Made by a program: the position numbers and the translations under genes
Shown here: piece by piece, positions 8,377-18,362 of the stretch
Numbering within the stretch: position 1 is the stretch's first letter
How the letters are laid out: each line of letters starts with the position of its first letter
Source: Clostridia bacterium
GTDB lineage: Bacteria; Bacillota; Clostridia; Christensenellales; Borkfalkiaceae
DNA: 46,725 nucleotides
Reading direction: 5' to 3'
NCBI GenBank assembly: GCA_017522945.1
Contig: JAFWXT010000032.1
Span: 1-46,725, forward strand
The notes under the pieces: generated by a model
Databases searched by the model: none
The model's input: the letters and a program-made list of their open reading frames with translations, nothing else
Told to the model about the DNA's origin: nothing

Positions 8377-9129
8377 TTAAAATTTTGGTATTTTTATGCC
8401 CTTATACTCAACTTTTATAAGCGACAATCCTTTTGCCGGCATAGTTTTGCCCGCCTTTGCTCTTGTTTTCGCCTTTAAAATAGCTTCTATATCGCTTGGC
8501 AAAATCTTGCCTTCGCCTGCCGAAAGAAGAGTTCCTGCAATAGTTCTAACCATATTATATAAAAAGCCGTTGCCACAAACGTCGATATAAATCAAGTTGT
8601 TTTTCTTAGTTACTTTGCACGAATAAATAGTTCTAACGGTATCTTTAACGCTACTGTTCGATGCTAAAAAACAAGCAAAATCATGCTCTCCAATAAGTTT
8701 TTGCGAAGCTTCTTTCATTTTATTTATATCCGCGCGTATTATGCGCGTAGCGTAAGGCTCAAATAAAGGCAGTTCAACCTCGCTTAAATAAAAAGTATAG
8801 CGATAGGTTTTTTTCTTTGCGCTAAACCTTGCGTGAAACTCCTTTGGCGCTTGCATACTTTTAACTATTTTTACGTCGCTTGGCAAAATAACGTTTAAAG
8901 CGCGCGCATAGTTTTCGGGCGGAATAGAACTTTCGCTATCAAAATGCGCTACCTGACAAAAGGCGTGCACACCGCTATCCGTTCTTCCGCTTGCCGTAAC
9001 CGAAGTTTTTTGCCCAGTAAGTTCAAAAATCGCATTTTCAACCGTTTCTTGCACCGTTCTAACGTTGGGCTGTATTTGCCAACCGCAAAAATTTTTGCCG
9101 TCGTATTGTATAACCAAAACTATTCTCAT
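8377..9129 (-). CDS. truA: tRNA pseudouridine(38-40) synthase TruA
   Basis: TruA converts U38-U40 of the tRNA anticodon arm to pseudouridine. The 250 residues match the family. Residues 1-20 give the N-terminal strand (MRIVLVIQYDGKNFCGWQIQ), and the catalytic Asp51 lies in GRTDSGVHA. The C-terminal FLYNMVRTIAGTLL motif is present. Its start overlaps the ecfT stop by four bases (9126-9129), a coupled arrangement standard in Firmicutes. Confidence 0.97.
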   Translation of the reverse strand: MRIVLVIQYDGKNFCGWQIQPNVRTVQETVENAIFELTGQKTSVTASGRTDSGVHAFCQVAHFDSESSIPPENYARALNVILPSDVKIVKSMQAPKEFHARFSAKKKTYRYTFYLSEVELPLFEPYATRIIRADINKMKEASQKLIGEHDFACFLASNSSVKDTVRTIYSCKVTKKNNLIYIDVCGNGFLYNMVRTIAGTLLSAGEGKILPSDIEAILKAKTRAKAGKTMPAKGLSLIKVEYKGIKIPKF

Positions 9130-9947
9130 ATAATACCAACGAAAATTTTATTAAAATAAACTATTAAAAAAATCACTACCGCAACAAGAACGGTTGCAAT
9201 TACATCGCGATAACCTATTTTCATTTTTTTGTATCTGGTTCTACCCTTACTACCGCTATAACATCTTGCGTCCATAGCATCGCCAAGTTCTTCGGCGCGC
9301 CTAAACGAACTTACAAGAAGCGGAATTAAAATAGGTATCATAGCTTTTGCGCGTTTTGCAATTCCACCGCTTTCAAAATCACCGCCACGCGCTTTTTGGG
9401 CGCAAATAATACGCTCGGTTTCGTCGGCTAACGTGGGAATAAAGCGAAGGGCAATACTCATAATTAGCGCAAGCTCGTGAACTGGAAATTTAATTACTTT
9501 TAATGGCGAAAGTAAACTTTCAATACCGTCGGTAAGTTCAACTGGGGTAGTTGTTAAAGTAAGTAGCGAGCTACCCATTACAAGCATTGTAAGGCGAAGC
9601 GCCATAAAAGCCGAAAAGATTACCGAAGAATCGGTTATTTGTATAAAATCGCCAACTTGCCAGTAAATCACTTTATACTCGCCACTATAGAAAAATAAGT
9701 TTAATATAACGGTAAAAAGCACTAAAAATAGTATACTTTTTACACTTTTTAAAACCGAAATTACAGGAACGCGCGCAAAAAGTATGGCAAGAACTATAAA
9801 CGCGCCTGCCACGGCAAATCCCCAAAAGTTACTAACTAAAAATATAGCAACGAAGTATGCAATTAAAAGCAGAATTTTAACTCGCGAATCCATTGAATGT
9901 AAAAATGATTTCGCTTGATAATACTGCCCAAACGATAACTTTTTCAT
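9126..9947 (-). CDS. ecfT: ECF transporter transmembrane component EcfT
   Basis: Membrane scaffold of group II energy-coupling factor vitamin transporters. It couples the EcfA1/EcfA2 ATPases to interchangeable substrate-binding S components. The 273 residues contain about five to six membrane segments and the two coupling-helix Ala-Arg motifs, QKARGGDF and MDARCY. It is third in ecfA1-ecfA2-ecfT-truA, 33 bases after ecfA2, and overlaps truA. BioY at 29294-29836 is a candidate S component for this module. Confidence 0.96.
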   Translation of the reverse strand: MKKLSFGQYYQAKSFLHSMDSRVKILLLIAYFVAIFLVSNFWGFAVAGAFIVLAILFARVPVISVLKSVKSILFLVLFTVILNLFFYSGEYKVIYWQVGDFIQITDSSVIFSAFMALRLTMLVMGSSLLTLTTTPVELTDGIESLLSPLKVIKFPVHELALIMSIALRFIPTLADETERIICAQKARGGDFESGGIAKRAKAMIPILIPLLVSSFRRAEELGDAMDARCYSGSKGRTRYKKMKIGYRDVIATVLVAVVIFLIVYFNKIFVGII

Positions 9948-9980
9948 GCTGTTTTTTAAAAAAGTAGGGCTATATATCGA

Positions 9981-10847
9981 TTAACGCCCATTTCGTTCTT
10001 TATATTTTTTTACTATTTCTTCAATAAAATCGTCGCTTTCAAGTTTGCAGTCAATTTCAACGCCTTTAGTTTTTAAAGCGTTTTTAAGCCTTGCAACAAC
10101 TGGAAGCTCAAGGTTTTCATCGGGAAGCTCAGTAAACACTTCGCTCGGCTTACCAACCTTAACAACCTTACCGCCCTGCATAATAGCGATACGCGAGCAG
10201 TTTTCGCAAACTTCGTCCATATCGTGCGAAACGATGATTACCGTTTTATTGCCCTTTTTAAAAGAATGCAATAAATCCATAAGTTCTTTTTTACCCACGG
10301 GATCAAGCCCAGCAACAGGCTCGTCCATAACCAAAATTTCGGGGTCGGTTACAAGTACGCCTGCAATAGCAACTCGGCGCTTTTGCCCGCCCGACAAATC
10401 AAATGGCGATTTATCCTTAATTTGATAGTAGTTAAGCCCTACTAGCTCGATTGCATACTTTACCTTTTGCTCAATTTGCTTAAGTGAAAGTTCGGGGTAA
10501 AAGTTTTTAAGCCCAAATGCTACGTCTTCAAACACGCTTTCGGCAAAAAGTTGATATTCGGGGTATTGAAAAACCATTCCTACCTTACTGCGAAGCGCCT
10601 TTAAATTCTTTTTATACTGTTTGTTTTTTGTATCAAGGTCAAATTCACCAACCAAAAGTTCACCGCTTTGAAGTGGAACAAGCGCGTTTAAGTGCTGTAT
10701 AAAAGTGCTTTTACCCGAGCCCGTATGCCCAATTATACCAAAAAATTCGCCTTCTTCAATAGTCAAACTAACGTTTTCAAGCGCGTAAGCGGTGTTTTTC
10801 TTTTTTGGCTCGTAAGAAAAACTTAAATCTTTACAAATAATTCGCAT
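9981..10847 (-). CDS. ecfA2: ECF transporter ATPase EcfA2
   Basis: One of two ATPases of the energy-coupling factor. I start it at ATG 10847 (MRIICKDLSFSYEP, 288 residues). That ATG has a good SD (GGAGAG, six bases away), whereas the longer reading from 10880 adds eleven residues without family similarity. Walker A is GHTGSGKST (40-48), the signature is LSGGQKRR, Walker B is ILVMDEP with the D-loop AGLDP, and the switch His is in VSHD. The start lies inside the 3' end of ecfA1 (25-base overlap), so translation is probably coupled. Confidence 0.96.
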   Translation of the reverse strand: MRIICKDLSFSYEPKKKNTAYALENVSLTIEEGEFFGIIGHTGSGKSTFIQHLNALVPLQSGELLVGEFDLDTKNKQYKKNLKALRSKVGMVFQYPEYQLFAESVFEDVAFGLKNFYPELSLKQIEQKVKYAIELVGLNYYQIKDKSPFDLSGGQKRRVAIAGVLVTDPEILVMDEPVAGLDPVGKKELMDLLHSFKKGNKTVIIVSHDMDEVCENCSRIAIMQGGKVVKVGKPSEVFTELPDENLELPVVARLKNALKTKGVEIDCKLESDDFIEEIVKKYKERNGR

Positions 10848-11659
10848 AAGGCACTCTCCAACTCTTGGGCTGTATAACATTTTAGATTTTTATCTAAAAT
10901 ATTTTTTTCTTTTAATCTGTTTGCAATATACATAGCGCGTGGCAAACAAAGCCCGCACGCTTCAATATCCTTTTCACGCGAAAAAACTTGTTCGGGTGTG
11001 CCCGAAAAAGCAATTTGTCCGCTGTTTGTAACTATAACTCTATCGGCAAATAAGGCTTCTTCCATATAGTGTGTTACGGTAATAACCGTTATGCCTTCTT
11101 CTTTATTAAGCTTGCGTATAACTTCATTAACTTCACTTCTACCCTTTGGGTCGAGCATTGAAGTTGCTTCGTCGAGTATTAAAATTTTAGGGCGAATTGC
11201 CAAAACCCCTGCAATGGCAACCCTTTGCTTTTGACCACCCGAAAGCTCGCTTGATGGGCGATTGCGAAAGGCGGTATTGTTGGTTGCAGTTAAAGCAAAC
11301 TCTATACGCTTTGCAATCTCTTCACGCGGAACGCCAATGTTTTCTGGCCCAAAAACTATATCGTCTTCAACTATGGTTGCAACCATTTGGTTATCGGGGT
11401 TTTGAAAAACCATTCCCACGTTTTTTCTAATTTCAAACACCTGTTTTTTATCGGAAGTATCAAGCCCAAAAACGCTAACCTTTCCGCTTTTTGGCAAAAG
11501 TAGCCCGTTGATAAGTTTGGCAATAGTGCTTTTACCGCTACCGTTTTTTCCAACAATGGCAATATATTCCCCTTGATTTATTTCAAGCGAAATATCGTTA
11601 ACGGCAGGATGCCCTTCTTCGTATGAAAAATATGCGTTTTCAATTTTTATTGCCTGCAT
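10823..11659 (-). CDS. ecfA1: ECF transporter ATPase EcfA1
   Basis: First ATPase of the energy-coupling factor, 278 residues. Walker A is GKNGSGKST (37-45), the Q-loop VFQNPDNQMV contains the NPDNQ sequence typical of EcfA1, the signature is LSGGQKQR, and Walker B is ILILDEATSMLDP. It heads the ecfA1-ecfA2-ecfT-truA operon. SD AAGGAA precedes the ATG at 11659, and a promoter lies at 11744-11773. Confidence 0.96.
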   Translation of the reverse strand: MQAIKIENAYFSYEEGHPAVNDISLEINQGEYIAIVGKNGSGKSTIAKLINGLLLPKSGKVSVFGLDTSDKKQVFEIRKNVGMVFQNPDNQMVATIVEDDIVFGPENIGVPREEIAKRIEFALTATNNTAFRNRPSSELSGGQKQRVAIAGVLAIRPKILILDEATSMLDPKGRSEVNEVIRKLNKEEGITVITVTHYMEEALFADRVIVTNSGQIAFSGTPEQVFSREKDIEACGLCLPRAMYIANRLKEKNILDKNLKCYTAQELESALCELFVKI

Positions 11660-11743
11660 ACTTAATTTCCTTATAATTTTTATTCGAGCTAAATAGTTAG
11701 TCGCGGTTTTTGTTTGGGATTATTTTTATTGCACTGATTATAT

Positions 11744-11773
11744 ATTATAACATTTTTATTTATATTTTAGCAA
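11744..11773 (-). promoter_or_regulatory. ecfA1 operon promoter
   Basis: The minus strand carries -35 TTGCTA (11768-11773), 18 bases and -10 TATAAT (11744-11749). Confidence 0.6.
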
Positions 11774-11810
11774 GCATTTTAACTATTAGTTTATAATTCT
11801 AATAACCTAA

Positions 11811-11842
11811 CTGTCATGTTGAGCGTTAGTCGAAACATCTCT
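11811..11842. repeat. Dispersed palindromic repeat, copy 1
   Basis: The CTGTCATGTTGAGCG...TCGAAACATCT sequence is a member of a short dispersed family also seen at 25193, 27369, 27421, 28763, 28807, 31142 and 45313. It lies between two gene ends. Confidence 0.7.
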
Positions 11843-11861
11843 TCTATTCCCCACAACCCAC

Positions 11862-11890
11862 TAAAAAAGCCCTTGCTAAAAGCAAAGGCT
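11862..11890 (-). terminator. Terminator of the LRR lipoprotein operon
   Basis: On the minus strand, AGCCTTTGC pairs with GCAAGGGCT around a five-base loop, followed by TTTTTT. It lies 14 bases past the stop of the second LRR gene. Confidence 0.9.
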
Positions 11891-11904
11891 AGTTAAATTT
11901 TTAA

Positions 11905-14900
11905 TTACCATTTTGTTGGAACGCCGTTTACGTAGTGCCAATAATTACCTTCTTCTGCTGGCTCGCTTTCGCTATAATAATAGCGCGTTGCAATAGTTAA
12001 AGATGAATTAGAAGAATCAATAGAAATATTATACCATTCACTCGCACTTCCCTTATAATATACACTTGTTAGTGAGCTACAACCATAAAACGCCCCCTCG
12101 CCAATTGAAGTTACGCTATCAGGGATTACAATCGAAGTTAGCGAATAACAATTCCGGAACGCATAATCAGAAATTTTCGTTGCAGTTGTTAGTTTTACTT
12201 CGGTTACTAATTCACCTTTTATTTTTAACTGCATTGCATAATATAATGGGTTTGCGTCACTATCGCCAAAACTTATTTGAGCCCATTCATCTATTGTTCC
12301 TAAATAATTTACTTCTGTTAGTGCCCTACAATTATAAAACGCATCATAACCAATTGATGTTACGCTATCACCAATTACAACCGAAGTTAGTGAATTACAA
12401 TTATAAAACGCATAAGAACCAATCGAAGTGACCTTATCACCAATTACAACCGAAGTTAATGAACTACAATAAGCGAACGCATAATCACCAATTGATGTTA
12501 CGCTATCACCAACTACAACCGAAGTTAATGAACTACAATAATAGAATGCAGCATCACCAATCGAGGTAACGCTATTTGGTATCTCAACCGTAGTTAGTGA
12601 TTCACAATAAGCAAACGCAGCATCACCAATCGAAGTAACGCTATTTGGTATTGTGAATAAATCATCTTGTTTACCGATAGCATATTGAATTAAAGTTGTT
12701 TTATCTTTATTATATAAATTACCGTTTAATGAAGAGTAATATTCGTTATTTTCATCAACAGTAATCGATGTTAGTGAATCACAACAATAAAATGCTTCAT
12801 CACCAATCGACGTTACACTATTTGGTATTTTAATTGAAGTTAATGAATTACAATAAGCAAGCGCATAATTGCCAATAGAAGTTACACTATCGGGGATTTC
12901 AAGAGTATCCTCCGTTTTACCAATTGCATATTGAATTAAAGTTGTTTTATCTTTATTATATAAATTTCCGTTTAAAGAACTGTAATATTCATTTTCTTCA
13001 CTTACAGTAATTGAAGTTAGTGAACTACAACAAGCAAACGCATCCTCACCAATCGAAGTTACGCTATTTGGTATTTCAATTAAAGTTAGTGATCTACAAT
13101 TATAGAACGCATCATCACCAATCACTGTTACACTATTTGGTATTACAACTGAAGTTAGTGAACTACACCCATAGAACGCACCGTCAGCAATACACAACGT
13201 ACCTTCCTTAATAGCATAGTTACCTTCTATAGTTGTTTTTGCTCTAATTAAATATTTACCGATATACAATACGCCATCTTCCCAATTTGATTTATTATTA
13301 TAATATGCCGTATTATAAAACGCATCCTCACCAATCGAAGTTACACTGTCGAGGATTTCAATCGAAGTTAGTGAATTACAACCATAGAACGAATGATTAG
13401 CAATTTTTCCACCCGTTACAGTTACCTTTTTTAATGACGTAGGAACAAAATTATTATTATTATAATAATTATGTGAACCAAATATATAACCAAAATACGT
13501 GTTATTATCGCCATCTTTTGTTGCGCCAACAAACGGCAATGTTATTTCTTCAAGTGAATCACAACCACCAAACGCAGCAACACCAATCGAAGTTACACTA
13601 TTAGGTATTTCAATCGAAGTTAGTGAACTACAATTTGCAAATGCACACTTACCAATCGAACTTACGCTATCACCTATTACAACCGAAGTTAGTGAACTAC
13701 AACCTTGAAACGCCCTCTCACCAATCGAAGTTACACTATCGGGGATTTCAATTGAAGTGAGTGAACTACAATTAAAGAACGCGTAAGCAGATATTTTTGT
13801 TGCAGTTGTTAGTTTTACTTCGGTTACTAATTCACCTTTTATTTTTAACTGCGTTGCATAATATAATGGGTTTGCGTCACCATCGCCAAAACTTATTTGA
13901 GCCCATTCATCTATTGTTCCTAAATAATTTACTTCTGTTAGTGAACTACAATTTGCAAATGCACTATCACCAATCGAAGTTACGCTATTTGGTATTTCGA
14001 TTGAGGTTATTGAATCAGAATTAAACGATCGGTAATACTCAATATAAAACGCGAAATCATTAATTTTCGTTACACCTGCGGGCACTATCAAATCAGTTTC
14101 ACTACCAACGTAACCTACTAAAATTACATCTTCATCGTCAGTATAAAGTATATAACCGTTTTCATCGGTGGTAAGTTTACTTACATAGTTATTATCACAG
14201 TTTGATACAGATAATGCATAATATCCTACGTAACCGTTATCTGAAGAACCTTTTTCTACTGTGATATGAGATGATTTATTTATTACTTCAACTAATTTAT
14301 AGCAAGCAAAAAACGCATCCTCACCAATCGAAGTTACACCTTCACCGATTACAACGCTTGTTGGTGAATCACGATAATAAAGTGCATTATTATTAATCTC
14401 TGTGATATATGACGGTAATATTAAATTTGTTTCAGTGCCAATATAATCAACTAATATTTTTTTATTCCCATCGCTATAAATTATATATCCATTATCATTT
14501 AGAAGCTTTGTTTTTTCAAATACATCATCACTATTATATATAGCAAAAGCATAATCATCAATTCCTGACATTCCTTTTTCAATAGTTATATACGGTGATC
14601 TATTAACAATCTCTACCAATCTATAGCATTCAGCAAACACATCTTTACCAATTGAAGTTACGCTTGATGGTATTTCAATACTCTTTAAGGATTGACATCT
14701 TTGAAACGCACCTCCCCCAATTGAAGTTACGCTATCTGGTATTTGTATATTTTCAAGCAACCAACAATTTCGAAACGCACACTCACCAATCGAAGTTACA
14801 CTATTTGGTATTACAACCTCTCGTAATTCTCTACATTCGCTAAAAGCACGCCCAATTATTTTACATTGTTCGTCAATATTAGCACTCATTATATTAGTCG

Positions 14901-15729
14901 AAACAACTCCTGCTAAATACAAATATGGATTACTTTCATTTCCTAAATATTTTAAGTTATCTTTAACGTTATAATCTAAAATATCACTATTGCTCGTGAA
15001 TGCAAATCCAATATAAGTAACACTATTTGGTATATTTATATATCTTAAATTTGTACAACCCGCAAACGCATAGTCTTCAATTCTTTCAACACTATTTCCA
15101 AGCACAACACGTTGTAAGAGCCTACAATCTAAAAATATATTACCCTCAATTATTTTAACGCCATTTCCTATCACTACCGTGTTTAAATCTAAACACATCC
15201 TAAATGCCGAACCACAAACTCGAGTTATACTATCAGGTATTATTACACTTTTAATCGCAGTTGATGCAAATGCAAATGGATGAATTTCAGTTACAGGTTT
15301 CCCTTCATACGATGAAGGAATAACTATATTTTCTGGCATGTTTGATTTTCCATTAACGGCATATGTGTCGTTTTCCAATAATGTAAAGCCAAAATATTCT
15401 GTTGAGGTTTCACCACAAAACTCACAGGCATCATCTTTATAGCTATGACCAGTTGCATTCGTGTAATTACCAGTATAGCTATCGCCACACTCGCAAGAGT
15501 AAAGTGTATAACCACCATCCACACAACTAGGATTAAACACTTGCTCACTATATGAGTGAGTGTGTTCTTCTGCTGAAGTAGGTGGTAATAACGATTCTGA
15601 ATTTTCACTTTCGCTGTTTGAACTATTGGTTTTATTGCCTGGCAATAAATTGCAACCAAATGCTACACCTAAGCTTAAGCAAATAGTACAAACAGTTACA
15701 AAAACTTTTAGCCAAAAACTTCTTTTCAT
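11905..15729 (-). CDS. BspA-type leucine-rich-repeat lipoprotein (long paralog)
   Basis: A 1274-residue predicted surface lipoprotein. It has a signal peptide with a lipidation Cys at 26 (GVAFGC), then a Ser/Asn/Glu-rich stalk. A four-cysteine module follows (CxC and CxxC) with HTHSY, GYTLYSCECGDSYTG and GHSYKD. The rest is mostly LRR_5 units of about 23 residues of the type SLTSIEIPNSVTSIGDSAF, and the C-terminus ends in NYWHYVNGVPTKW. BspA-type LRRs bind host or microbial surface proteins and glycans in other species; the ligand here is unknown. It lies 51 bases downstream of its paralog, with almost identical signal peptide and C-terminal tail, and shares its transcript. Long internal DNA repeats could allow recombination. 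Confidence 0.9.
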   Translation of the reverse strand: MKRSFWLKVFVTVCTICLSLGVAFGCNLLPGNKTNSSNSESENSESLLPPTSAEEHTHSYSEQVFNPSCVDGGYTLYSCECGDSYTGNYTNATGHSYKDDACEFCGETSTEYFGFTLLENDTYAVNGKSNMPENIVIPSSYEGKPVTEIHPFAFASTAIKSVIIPDSITRVCGSAFRMCLDLNTVVIGNGVKIIEGNIFLDCRLLQRVVLGNSVERIEDYAFAGCTNLRYINIPNSVTYIGFAFTSNSDILDYNVKDNLKYLGNESNPYLYLAGVVSTNIMSANIDEQCKIIGRAFSECRELREVVIPNSVTSIGECAFRNCWLLENIQIPDSVTSIGGGAFQRCQSLKSIEIPSSVTSIGKDVFAECYRLVEIVNRSPYITIEKGMSGIDDYAFAIYNSDDVFEKTKLLNDNGYIIYSDGNKKILVDYIGTETNLILPSYITEINNNALYYRDSPTSVVIGEGVTSIGEDAFFACYKLVEVINKSSHITVEKGSSDNGYVGYYALSVSNCDNNYVSKLTTDENGYILYTDDEDVILVGYVGSETDLIVPAGVTKINDFAFYIEYYRSFNSDSITSIEIPNSVTSIGDSAFANCSSLTEVNYLGTIDEWAQISFGDGDANPLYYATQLKIKGELVTEVKLTTATKISAYAFFNCSSLTSIEIPDSVTSIGERAFQGCSSLTSVVIGDSVSSIGKCAFANCSSLTSIEIPNSVTSIGVAAFGGCDSLEEITLPFVGATKDGDNNTYFGYIFGSHNYYNNNNFVPTSLKKVTVTGGKIANHSFYGCNSLTSIEILDSVTSIGEDAFYNTAYYNNKSNWEDGVLYIGKYLIRAKTTIEGNYAIKEGTLCIADGAFYGCSSLTSVVIPNSVTVIGDDAFYNCRSLTLIEIPNSVTSIGEDAFACCSSLTSITVSEENEYYSSLNGNLYNKDKTTLIQYAIGKTEDTLEIPDSVTSIGNYALAYCNSLTSIKIPNSVTSIGDEAFYCCDSLTSITVDENNEYYSSLNGNLYNKDKTTLIQYAIGKQDDLFTIPNSVTSIGDAAFAYCESLTTVEIPNSVTSIGDAAFYYCSSLTSVVVGDSVTSIGDYAFAYCSSLTSVVIGDKVTSIGSYAFYNCNSLTSVVIGDSVTSIGYDAFYNCRALTEVNYLGTIDEWAQISFGDSDANPLYYAMQLKIKGELVTEVKLTTATKISDYAFRNCYSLTSIVIPDSVTSIGEGAFYGCSSLTSVYYKGSASEWYNISIDSSNSSLTIATRYYYSESEPAEEGNYWHYVNGVPTKW
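12181..12323. repeat. Internal direct repeat in LRR gene, copy A
   Basis: This 143-base stretch is repeated at 13801-13943 with two mismatches that I can see. The offset is exactly 1620 bases (540 codons), so recombination between copies would keep the frame. It encodes the LGTIDEWAQISFGD block and the following non-LRR strand region. Confidence 0.93.
13801..13943. repeat. Internal direct repeat in LRR gene, copy B
   Basis: Second copy of the 143-base repeat at 12181-12323, in the same orientation and reading frame. Confidence 0.93.
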
Positions 15730-15780
15730 ACCTTTTCTCCTTTTTAGGAAATTTCTATTTAATGTTAAAAATCATTTTAA

Positions 15781-18321
15781 TTACCATTTTGTTGGCACGC
15801 CATTTACGTAATGCCAATAATTTCCACTAGTTGTAGGCTCGTTTTCACTATACCAATAAATCGAATCACTATTTCTGCACCAAGAATCAACCCAACCATC
15901 GGGTTTGCTTGTTGTTTCACAATATGTTGTTGCGTACGGACTATTAAATACGGATCTCGCAATAGAACTATTATCCTGCCCCATTTCAGTTACGCTTGAT
16001 GAAATAACAACACTTTTTCCCAAGAAGCCATTAAAAGCAAAAGGTTTAATTTCTGTTATTTTACTTGGTATTATTAAATCGTTTACAACTTCGTTATTTA
16101 AGTATAAGTTATTAGCATACTCTAAAGGATTGGCCATCGCATCAAAATCTATATTACACCAAGCCTTAAGGTCGGTTATATAAACCCCTGCTAGATGACA
16201 ACCCATAAAAGCTTGGAATTGAATGGAGGTTACGCTTGATGGTATATTTATTTTTGTTAGTGAACTACAATCATAGAACGCACCATAACCAATTTGAGCA
16301 ACACCTTCGGGTATTACAAATTCCTTTAATTGATAACACCCGCGAAAAGCATATCCACCAATAATTTTTAAACTGCTTTGTTCTGCAAACTTTACCTTTT
16401 CCAACAACGCGCATTGCTCAAAGGCTCTCGCGCCCAATTCAACAACGCCGTTGCCCATTATAACGGTTCTTAACGAATAACACCGCCCAAACGCACTTTC
16501 ACCAACTATAGTAACACTATTAGAAATTTCTACGCTTTTTATATATTGACATTCATATAACGCCCCTTCACCAACTATAGTAACACCTTCGGGTATTTTT
16601 ATATTTTCTTCACAACCAAGATACTCTACCAATACCACTTCGCCATCAATTTCTTGTATAACAAAGCCATTTTCATCTGGTAATAAATTATCGCTATCCT
16701 CATTATTTTCTTCATCCTGGCTCTTTGGATTTACAACCGTTGTGGTATAATAACCAACGTAGCCATTATCATTTAAAAATTTGTTTTGGTATTCATCGTT
16801 GGCATTATATATTTCTAACGCATAATAACCAACTGAACCATTATTTATTAAATCTTTTTCTACAGTTATATATGATGAATTGTTAATAACCTCAGCTAAA
16901 GAATAGCATTCCAAAAATGCTCCAAGTTCAATTATTTTTACTGTTTTAGGTATTACAACTTTATTCCCTTTAAATCCATTAAATGCAAATTTTTTAATAG
17001 TTTCAACACCTTGAGGAATTACAAGTTCGGTTAATAAATTACCGTTTAAATATAAATTTGCGCTATCATTCATCAATGGGTTAGAATGATCAGCAGTAAC
17101 AAGACCATCGTCAGTTTGGCTGCCCCTATGAATAAAATCAATATTACACCAAGCTGATAAATCACTAATATGAACCTCGGCAAGAGAAGTACAAACACCG
17201 AAGGCACTATCACCCACGTAATTAACCGTACTTGGAATATATATTTTTTCAAGCGGACAGTCGAAAAAAGCACACTCTCCAATTGTTGTTAACCCTTCTG
17301 GCAAAACTATATTTTTTAAGCTGGTAGCACCAAAAGCCTCAGCCCCAATTGTTGTAAGTTTACTATTTTTTGCAAATACTACTTCTTCTAAGCTATTTAC
17401 AAAATAAAAAGCAAACGGATCAATAGTGGTTACACTGCTTGGTATTGTAACCTTTGTAATCGTTTGTGCACCAGTTAAAGCGCCGACTTTAATTTTTGTA
17501 ACGCCTTCGGGAATTGCCAATTCGGTAATTCTTTGTTCGTTTACATAAAAATTATCTGCCCAAATAGGACTTGATGGTCCCCAACCATTCTCTACGCTTT
17601 CAACTGCAAAGTCTATATTAAACCAAGATTTTAAATCTTTAATATGTAAACTTCCAATATGACCATTTCCCCCAACGTATTCAAAAATACCTCCAAAGGA
17701 ATTATAAAATACCGTTGTTATAGTTGTTGGAAAATAAAGATTACCCATCTTCGATCCATAAAAAGCCCTTCCGGCAATTACCTTTATTCCTTCAGGTATA
17801 ACTAAAGTATTTAAATCACATCCAGCAAAGCCTTGTTCTGCAATTTCAGTTATAGGCTTGCCGTTATAACTTGACGGTAAAGAAACTTCGTTTGGTAAGT
17901 TTGTAACATCTTTTGCAGAAATACTATAAGTATCGTTTAATAACAAAGTAAAATTAAAATATGAAGAATCAGTAGTTGGAATATTAATTTGGTTGTCTTT
18001 TGCACCGCATACCAAGCAATAACCATCTTTATAGCTATGACCAGTAGCGCTTGTATAATTACCAGTATAGCTATCGCCACAACCGCAAACGTAAAGTGTA
18101 TAACCACCCTCCACACAACTAGGATTAAACACTTGCTCATTATAAGAGTGCGTATGTTCTTCTGCTGAAGTAGGTGGTAATAATGATTCTGAATTTTCAC
18201 TTTCGCTGTTTGAACTATTGGTTTTATTGCCTGGCAATAAATTGCAACCAAATGCTACGCCTAAGCTTAAGCAAATAGTACAAACAGTTACAAAAACTTT
18301 TAGCCAAAAACTTCTTTTCAT
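15781..18321 (-). CDS. BspA-type leucine-rich-repeat lipoprotein (short paralog)
   Basis: An 846-residue paralog of the gene at 11905-15729 and the first gene of the pair. It has the same lipoprotein signal (Cys26), the same stalk and four-cysteine module (GYTLYVCGCGDSYTG, GHSYKDGYCLVCG) and the same C-terminal NYWHYVNGVPTKW. Its LRR_5 units are more divergent than those of the long copy. Several are interrupted by inserts such as LHIKDLKSWFNIDF and LYLNGNLLTELVIPQGVETI, so it is less prone to repeat expansion. SD AGGAGA precedes the ATG. A structured RNA with an intrinsic terminator ends 41 bases upstream of the start, so expression may depend on read-through. Confidence 0.9.
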   Translation of the reverse strand: MKRSFWLKVFVTVCTICLSLGVAFGCNLLPGNKTNSSNSESENSESLLPPTSAEEHTHSYNEQVFNPSCVEGGYTLYVCGCGDSYTGNYTSATGHSYKDGYCLVCGAKDNQINIPTTDSSYFNFTLLLNDTYSISAKDVTNLPNEVSLPSSYNGKPITEIAEQGFAGCDLNTLVIPEGIKVIAGRAFYGSKMGNLYFPTTITTVFYNSFGGIFEYVGGNGHIGSLHIKDLKSWFNIDFAVESVENGWGPSSPIWADNFYVNEQRITELAIPEGVTKIKVGALTGAQTITKVTIPSSVTTIDPFAFYFVNSLEEVVFAKNSKLTTIGAEAFGATSLKNIVLPEGLTTIGECAFFDCPLEKIYIPSTVNYVGDSAFGVCTSLAEVHISDLSAWCNIDFIHRGSQTDDGLVTADHSNPLMNDSANLYLNGNLLTELVIPQGVETIKKFAFNGFKGNKVVIPKTVKIIELGAFLECYSLAEVINNSSYITVEKDLINNGSVGYYALEIYNANDEYQNKFLNDNGYVGYYTTTVVNPKSQDEENNEDSDNLLPDENGFVIQEIDGEVVLVEYLGCEENIKIPEGVTIVGEGALYECQYIKSVEISNSVTIVGESAFGRCYSLRTVIMGNGVVELGARAFEQCALLEKVKFAEQSSLKIIGGYAFRGCYQLKEFVIPEGVAQIGYGAFYDCSSLTKINIPSSVTSIQFQAFMGCHLAGVYITDLKAWCNIDFDAMANPLEYANNLYLNNEVVNDLIIPSKITEIKPFAFNGFLGKSVVISSSVTEMGQDNSSIARSVFNSPYATTYCETTSKPDGWVDSWCRNSDSIYWYSENEPTTSGNYWHYVNGVPTKW

Positions 18322-18362
18322 AATGTTTCTCCTTTACGAGCTTTTAAAAATTTTTTTAAAAC

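Noticed and set aside
12060..15100. Repeated 40-70 base motifs suggesting CRISPR or satellite DNA
   Set aside because: They are LRR_5 codon repeats in one long frame, variable in spacing and sequence.
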